Assembly (NCBI GenBank): GCA_964479665.1 | Contig: CAYZNN010000021.1 | Location: forward strand, 1 to 55,252 | Direction of reading: 5' to 3' | Length of the DNA stretch: 55,252 nt | Source: UBA2287 sp964479665 | GTDB lineage: Bacteria > Bacteroidota > Bacteroidia > Bacteroidales > Tenuifilaceae | Shown here: positions 51,045 through 55,252 of the stretch, one piece after another | Layout of the letters: every line of letters starts with the position of its first letter | Numbering within the stretch: position 1 is the stretch's first letter | Notes under the pieces: generated by a model | What the model was told of the DNA's origin: nothing | The model's input: the letters and a program-made list of their open reading frames with translations, nothing else | Database searches by the model: none | Program-made: the position numbers and the translations under genes

Positions 51045-52433
51045 TTACATATGTATCACCTCACCATAGGCAGCGGCGGCGGCTTCCATAATGGCTTCGC
51101 TCATGGTTGGGTGCGGGTGAATGCTCTTTATTAATTCGTGGCCAGTGGTTTCTAAATTTCGAGCAACTACCAATTCTGCAATCATCTCGGTTACATTGGC
51201 GCCAACCATGTGTGCACCAAGAAGTTCACCGTACTTGGCATCGAAAACAAGTTTCACAAAGCCATCCTTAGCGCCAGCGGCGCTTGCTTTTCCCGAGGCG
51301 GTAAATGGAAATTTACCCACCTTAACCTCGTAACCAGCCTCAACAGCAGCCTTTTCGGTTAGTCCAACCGACGAAACCTCTGGCGAGGTATAGGTACAGC
51401 CCGGAATATTCTTATAGTTCACGGGGTGAACATCCATTCCAGCAATTTTTTCAACACAAGTTATTCCTTCAGCCGAAGCAACGTGTGCCAAGGCAGGACC
51501 GTGAACTATATCGCCAATGGCGTAAACACCTTCAACATTTGTACGGTAAAAATCGTCGACCTTAACTTTCCCCTTTTCAATGGTAATGCCAAGTTCTTCG
51601 AGGCCAATGCCCTCGAGATTTGGCGTAACGCCAACAGCCGACAAAACTATTTCGGCTTCAACTACCTCTTCGGCTTTTGGAGTTTTTATGGTAACCTTAC
51701 ACGATTCGCCTTTTGTGTCGACGGCTTCGACGGTTGAACTTGTCATTACCTTAATTCCAGCCTTTTTAAAGGAGCGCTCAACGGTTTTCGAAACCTCCTC
51801 GTCCTCAATGGGAAGCACGTTTGGCATAAACTCCACAAGGGTAACCTTAGTGCCAATGGCATTGTAGAAGTAGGCAAACTCGCTTCCAATGGCACCCGAG
51901 CCAATAACCACCATCGATTGTGGCTGCTTTGGCAGCGTGAGCGCTTGGCGGTAGCCAACAACCTTAACTCCATCCTGCTTAATGTTGGGTAACTCGCGCG
52001 AACGAGCTCCAGTTGCAAGAATTATATGCTTTGCTGTGTATTCTGTAACTTTGCCTTCGGCATCGGTAACAGCAACTACACCCTTGCCCTTAAGTTTTCC
52101 AAAGCCAGTTATTACATCAATTTTATTCTTTTTAAAAAGGAACTGAATGCCTTTGCTCATGCCATCGGCAACGCCACGGCTACGCTCAACCATTTTTTCA
52201 AAATTTGGTTTAACGCCTTCGGTAACTACGCCATAATCGGCTGCATGCGAAGCGTACTCGAATACCTGAGCGCTTTTCAGAAGTGCTTTTGTTGGAATGC
52301 AACCCCAGTTCAGGCAAATACCTCCTAGGCTTTCCTTTTCAACAACGCCAACCCTCATGCCCAGTTGGCTTGCGCGAATGGCGGCAACATACCCTCCGGG
52401 ACCGCTGCCTATAACTATTAAATCGTAGTTCAT
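51045..52433 (-). CDS. lpdA: Dihydrolipoyl dehydrogenase
   Basis: E3 flavoprotein of 2-oxoacid dehydrogenase or glycine cleavage complexes, 462 aa. FAD site IGSGPGGYVAAIRASQLG, redox disulfide GGICLNWGCIPTKAL (C-x4-C), NAD site VIGSGAIGSEFAYFY and the catalytic His-Glu near SIHPHPTMSE are all present. The ATG at 52433 (MNYDLIVIG) is chosen; the frame open to 52478 would overlap znuB. The znuB stop is 28 nt upstream with no visible promoter between, so lpdA may be read from the zinc-uptake promoter. E1/E2 genes are not in this window. Confidence 0.95.
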   Translation of the reverse strand: MNYDLIVIGSGPGGYVAAIRASQLGMRVGVVEKESLGGICLNWGCIPTKALLKSAQVFEYASHAADYGVVTEGVKPNFEKMVERSRGVADGMSKGIQFLFKKNKIDVITGFGKLKGKGVVAVTDAEGKVTEYTAKHIILATGARSRELPNIKQDGVKVVGYRQALTLPKQPQSMVVIGSGAIGSEFAYFYNAIGTKVTLVEFMPNVLPIEDEEVSKTVERSFKKAGIKVMTSSTVEAVDTKGESCKVTIKTPKAEEVVEAEIVLSAVGVTPNLEGIGLEELGITIEKGKVKVDDFYRTNVEGVYAIGDIVHGPALAHVASAEGITCVEKIAGMDVHPVNYKNIPGCTYTSPEVSSVGLTEKAAVEAGYEVKVGKFPFTASGKASAAGAKDGFVKLVFDAKYGELLGAHMVGANVTEMIAELVVARNLETTGHELIKSIHPHPTMSEAIMEAAAAAYGEVIHM

Positions 52434-52461
52434 TTTATGTTGAATTATTTGGTTTATCAAT

Positions 52462-53295
52462 TTAGTTTCTACTTGCAATCGAAAGTGCTATGTATCGGTA
52501 AAGTTTGGCTGCCACAAACATAACCATTAATAGAAGAATAATAGTTGCCCCCGATGGCACATTGAGCGTGTACGAAACTACCAATCCCCCCAAACAACCA
52601 ATAAATGCAACAAGCATCGACCAAAGAATAATGTTTGAGAATCGCTTAGTAAATGTGTTAACAATTGAAGGCGGAATGGTGAGCAACGAGAGCAGCAGAA
52701 TTATTCCTACAAGTCGAATGCTTAGAACAATGGTAAGCGCCATAAAACCCATTAAAATGTACGAAAAAAGTTCAACGGGAACTCCCTGTGTGCGAGCAAA
52801 CGAGGTATCGAACGAAAGATAAAGAATGGCTCTGAAAAAAACAATGAAGAAAATTGCCATTACCACTGTTAAGGTGAATAGCATCCAGATATCGGTTTTC
52901 GAAATGGTTAAAATGGAGCCAAACATAAAGCTCATAAGGTTTGGTGCATAACCGGGGGTTAGAAAAACGAAGAAAATGCCAATGGCCATTCCTATTGACC
53001 AAAGAATACCAATGGACGAATCCTCGCGAACTCTAAGCCGCGATGTGAGCAGCTCAACGCCAAACGCTGAGAGAACGGCGAATACAGCAGCGCCCAAAAT
53101 GGGGTTTACTCCAAAGTAAAAAGCTATGCCCACGCCACCAAACGAAGCATGGGTAATTCCTCCGCTTAAAAAAACGAGTCGGCGAGCAACAATGTAAGCT
53201 CCCACCATTCCGGCTGCAACCGACATGAGCAACGAAGCTACCAAAGCGTTTACAGTGAAACTGTAGCTGAAAAAATCGGTTATAAAATTAATCAT
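52462..53295 (-). CDS. znuB: Zinc/manganese ABC transporter permease
   Basis: A 277-residue integral membrane protein with about eight hydrophobic helices, ABC-3 family (ZnuB/MntB). The conserved region GGITHASFGGVGIAFYFG and the late segment LSIRLVGIILLLSLLTIPPS are typical. It forms the channel of the metal importer with the ATPase encoded upstream, whose last 8 nt overlap its start. Zn is the likeliest substrate, given the His-rich loop of the binding protein. lpdA follows 28 nt downstream on the same strand. Confidence 0.92.
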   Translation of the reverse strand: MINFITDFFSYSFTVNALVASLLMSVAAGMVGAYIVARRLVFLSGGITHASFGGVGIAFYFGVNPILGAAVFAVLSAFGVELLTSRLRVREDSSIGILWSIGMAIGIFFVFLTPGYAPNLMSFMFGSILTISKTDIWMLFTLTVVMAIFFIVFFRAILYLSFDTSFARTQGVPVELFSYILMGFMALTIVLSIRLVGIILLLSLLTIPPSIVNTFTKRFSNIILWSMLVAFIGCLGGLVVSYTLNVPSGATIILLLMVMFVAAKLYRYIALSIASRN

Positions 53296-54037
53296 GATGA
53301 TCGTGAAGAATGGTGTGAGGTACAGGTCCGTGCGCTATTATTTGAATTGGGCAGTCGTATGCAGCAAGCTGCTCCGAAGTAATTCGGTTCGATGGGTGGT
53401 AGTGCAAATGCCTGTTAATGCAGGCAATGGTTTTTACGTGCGATGTAATGGTTCCCAAATCGTGCGATACCATAATTATGGCCATCTCCTTATTCAGTTC
53501 CTGAAGCAGGGCGTAAAGTTCCTTTTCAAATTTATTGTCGACAAACGTATTAGGCTCATCGAGAATGAGAAGGCGAGGATTCGAAATAAGCGCACGGCAA
53601 AGGAAAGTGCGCTGCAGTTGTCCGCCCGATAGCTGGCCAATGGCATTTTTCGACAGATGCGCAACGCCTGCACGCTCCATAATTTTTTTTGCAGTGGCAA
53701 TATCGGCGCTACTATGCCAACCAGCAATTCCCTTTTTCCCTTGCAGCCCCGAAAGCACAACATCGAGAACCGAAATGGGAAAACTCCGGTCGATAGTCGA
53801 CACCTGAGGAAGGTAACCGAAAAGCGTTTGGCGTTTCCCGTTGGGAAAGCATTTTACCTCGCCATGCTTGGGCTTAATTTCACCTAGAATTAACTTGAGA
53901 AAGGTTGTTTTTCCACCGCCATTGGGGCCAATTACGCCAATAAAATCGTTATCGAAAACCTCAATGTTTACGTCGTGAAGAATTAGCTCCCCATTGTAAC
54001 CAGCCGATGCCGAAACAACCTCAAGAATTTTTCCCAT
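53288..54037 (-). CDS. znuC: Zinc/manganese ABC transporter ATP-binding protein
   Basis: A 249-residue ABC ATPase. Walker A GPNGGGKTTFLK, Q-loop near FGYLPQVSTID, signature LSGGQLQRTFLCRAL, Walker B RLLILDEP and H-loop MVSHDLG are all intact. A C-terminal tail with many His and Asp (HYHPS, HDHHD at the end) is unusual for an ATPase and may bind metal. It starts 2 nt behind the znuA stop codon and overlaps znuB by 8 nt, so the three genes are tightly coupled. Confidence 0.94.
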   Translation of the reverse strand: MGKILEVVSASAGYNGELILHDVNIEVFDNDFIGVIGPNGGGKTTFLKLILGEIKPKHGEVKCFPNGKRQTLFGYLPQVSTIDRSFPISVLDVVLSGLQGKKGIAGWHSSADIATAKKIMERAGVAHLSKNAIGQLSGGQLQRTFLCRALISNPRLLILDEPNTFVDNKFEKELYALLQELNKEMAIIMVSHDLGTITSHVKTIACINRHLHYHPSNRITSEQLAAYDCPIQIIAHGPVPHTILHDHHD

Positions 54038-54039
54038 GG

Positions 54040-54933
54040 CTACTTTCCGTTAAGGGCATTTACCAGCATATCGGACATACTGTACATATTTTTGAGCCAA
54101 TGGTAATCGAGCGGATTTATCGCCTCGGCTTTACCACCAAAATCCGATGCCGCAACGGCCGCAATGGCCGTATCGAATTCCTTCTGAATAAAAATGGTTT
54201 TAATACCCTCGCTTTTAGCTTGAGATAAAACGCTCTTCATGTGCGATATGGAAGGCGATTTTCCTTCCTCCTCCAACGACAGCTGCACCAAATTGTAGTC
54301 CCTAGCCAAATAGGTAAATGCGGGGTGATAAACAATAAACTTTCGGGTGGATGTATTTGCGAAGGCGCGAGTAAGGTGGTTATGCAAACTATCAATCTCC
54401 AACAGAAGTTTATCAGCATTTTCGGTAAATGCTTGTGTGTGCTGCGGAAATTTCTCCGAAAGTTTTATCTGAATGGTGCGAGCCATTGTAGCCATTTCAA
54501 CAGCCGACAGCCAAACATGCGGATCGATTCCGTGCGAATGGCTATGACCATGGTCATGAGTGTGCCCATGGCTACAGGTTCCTTCGAGCAGGCTTAAGCC
54601 CTCCGATAGGTTTACGAATTCGGTTCCGGAGTTTTGGCTTTTCAGTTTGCTCAGAAGCGATCGCTCAAAGTCGAGCAATCCAATGGACAGGTAAAGCGAA
54701 CTTCCACTCAAGGCCCTTAGCTGCTTTGCTGTTGGCTCGAAGGTTTCGTGGTTTGCCCCTTGGGGCAACAGAACCTCTACCGTTAGTAGGGTATCGACAA
54801 TTCGATCGACAATATACTTTTGTGGCTCAATGCTAACGTATACCAAGTTAGGGTTCACCTCGGTTTTGTTTCCGCAGGAAAAAACAAAAAGCAAAGAAAA
54901 TGCTGTAATTGCTAAAAATAGTTTTTTGTACAT
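54040..54933 (-). CDS. znuA: Zinc-binding lipoprotein of a Znu-type ABC importer
   Basis: A 297-residue cluster A-I solute-binding protein. Lipobox VFSC (Cys20), then YVSIEPQKYIVDRI, the first His ligand in GANHETFEP, and a His-rich flexible loop (SHGHTHDHGHSHSHG, about 120-135) typical of zinc-specific ZnuA proteins. The second His lies in IDPHVWLS, the third in YHPAFTYL and the Asp/Glu ligand in FIQKEFD. It captures Zn2+ in the periplasm and delivers it to ZnuBC. Transcription starts from a promoter at 55053-55084, which gives a leader of about 113 nt with two hairpins. Confidence 0.94.
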   Translation of the reverse strand: MYKKLFLAITAFSLLFVFSCGNKTEVNPNLVYVSIEPQKYIVDRIVDTLLTVEVLLPQGANHETFEPTAKQLRALSGSSLYLSIGLLDFERSLLSKLKSQNSGTEFVNLSEGLSLLEGTCSHGHTHDHGHSHSHGIDPHVWLSAVEMATMARTIQIKLSEKFPQHTQAFTENADKLLLEIDSLHNHLTRAFANTSTRKFIVYHPAFTYLARDYNLVQLSLEEEGKSPSISHMKSVLSQAKSEGIKTIFIQKEFDTAIAAVAASDFGGKAEAINPLDYHWLKNMYSMSDMLVNALNGK

Positions 54934-54951
54934 ATTGCTTCGAAATAAATT

Positions 54952-55015
54952 CGACCCCGCTAAGGTCGGGTATTAATTATAATAACTTCTATAAACATCT
55001 GGCTCCGCTGGAGTC
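54952..55015 (-). repeat. Two related GC-rich hairpins in the znuA leader
   Basis: GACCCCGCTAAGGTC (54953-54967) and GGCTCCGCTGGAGTC (55001-55015) match at 11 of 15 positions and share the CCGCT core. Each can form a small hairpin, four Watson-Crick pairs in the first and up to six pairs in the second. They stand out in an AT-rich gap and lie between the predicted start site and the znuA ATG. Similar CCGCTGG motifs are recalled from other Bacteroidota intergenic regions. Confidence 0.5.
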
Positions 55016-55036
55016 AAAAAATAGTAAATCAAGTTC

Positions 55037-55058
55037 AATTTGGAATTTACACCAAATT
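55037..55058. promoter_or_regulatory. Candidate operator: 22-bp dyad AATTTGG-N8-CCAAATT
   Basis: A perfect 7-bp inverted repeat with an 8-nt spacer overlaps the -7 element and the presumed start site of the zinc-importer promoter. Its position and symmetry fit a dimeric repressor such as Zur or another Fur-family protein. The sequence does not match the enterobacterial or Bacillus Zur box that I know, so the regulator is inferred from context only. Confidence 0.5.
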
Positions 55059-55084
55059 TATCGACAATAAGATTAAACACCAAA
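55053..55084 (-). promoter_or_regulatory. Bacteroidota-type promoter of znuACB (and possibly lpdA)
   Basis: On the minus strand, TTTG (55084-55081) and TAAATTTG (55060-55053) are separated by 20 nt, a full match to the -33/-7 consensus. The start site is expected near 55046, which gives a leader of about 113 nt. Confidence 0.6.
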
Positions 55085-55198
55085 AAAGAGTAAATGTTTG
55101 AAGAGATTATTAATGCGCATTGAATTTCGCAAAGAACTGTATATTGCAGAATATATGCGAGTTACATTTTAACGATTTTCCCTAATTATATCTTCAAT

Positions 55199-55252
55199 GA
55201 GACTGTAAAATAAACTCTGTCCAACTATTAACTTTGTAACGACAGAGAAATT
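55199..55252. mobile_element. Possible insertion-sequence end (cut by window edge)
   Basis: GAGACTGTAAAATAAACTC followed by TGTCC resembles, from memory, terminal repeats of IS256-type elements in Bacteroidota (GAGACTGT... start). An inverted pair CTCTGTC (55215-55221) / GACAGAG (55241-55247) lies within it. No transposase is inside the window, so this is a weak call. Confidence 0.25.

Noticed and set aside
55112..55171. 19-codon frame upstream of znuA
   Set aside because: Too short, without conservation evidence, and it lies upstream of the -33 element of a convincing promoter on the opposite strand.
1..55252. tRNA, rRNA, CRISPR array or known riboswitch
   Set aside because: No regularly spaced repeats, cloverleaf-like sequence, rRNA-like stretch or familiar riboswitch core was recognised on reading the intergenic regions; a covariance-model search was not possible here.

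Overview
The window reads as chromosomal DNA of a member of the Bacteroidota, probably a Bacteroidales/Marinilabiliales-type anaerobe or facultative anaerobe. This is inferred from gene content and not from any database search. The pointers are a type IX secretion (T9SS) C-terminal sorting domain, TonB-dependent receptor/DUF4249 and DUF5686 outer-membrane proteins, a short (287 aa) primary sigma factor, a Rho factor with a long disordered insertion, a TPR-SpoIIE signalling protein and -7 promoter elements of the TAnnTTTG type. Fermentative or anaerobic features are an NAD-linked formate dehydrogenase, an oxaloacetate/pyruvate carboxyltransferase, MeaB and a KamA-type radical SAM enzyme.

Layout. 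1-0.9 kb: the start of an IS1595-like transposase at the edge and two tiny lipoproteins. 0.9-5.4 kb: a three-gene formate dehydrogenase operon (NuoE-like, NuoF-like, catalytic subunit). 5.4-10 kb: a T9SS-exported DUF4397 protein, a CoA-binding protein, a SemiSWEET transporter and a DUF5686 outer-membrane protein. 10.2-12.1 kb: a cold-response operon (DEAD-box helicase, small basic protein, CspA) with a well-formed promoter and a leader of about 175 nt. 12.1-16.9 kb: a pirin, then accD-accA and a carboxyltransferase fused to a complete AccB-like carrier. 17.3-22.6 kb: a six-gene leftward operon (two M23 peptidases, CapA-like protein, MerR regulator, Nif3-like protein, zinc-ribbon coiled-coil protein), divergent from alaS. 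25.4-31.6 kb: TlpA-like thioredoxin lipoprotein, MeaB, TPR-SpoIIE phosphatase and a LYS1-like dehydrogenase. 31.8-35.1 kb: a long palindrome, an FMN-binding exported protein, a porin, a LuxR-type regulator and a RIC/hemerythrin protein. 35.4-43.8 kb: KamA-family enzyme, RpoD, Rho, TlyA and an M3 peptidase. 44-50.9 kb: a TonB-receptor operon (receptor, DUF4249, MG2-like protein, and a secreted protein broken at an A8 tract). 51-55 kb: lpdA and a znuACB zinc importer with its promoter and candidate operator, ending at a possible insertion-sequence end.

Most interesting points. (1) The accD-accA operon ends in an OadA-type carboxyltransferase fused to AccB. That would let one biotin carrier serve both acetyl-CoA and pyruvate/oxaloacetate, and suggests either a shared-carrier enzyme or an ATP-independent oxaloacetate:acetyl-CoA transcarboxylase. 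(2) The last gene of the TonB-receptor operon is interrupted at an A8 run, with 42 well-preserved codons continuing in the -1 frame. (3) The znuA promoter carries a 22-bp dyad over its -7 element and two related GC-rich hairpins in its leader. (4) A palindrome of about 150 bp lies behind the FMN-binding gene. No tRNA, rRNA, CRISPR array or complete mobile element was seen.
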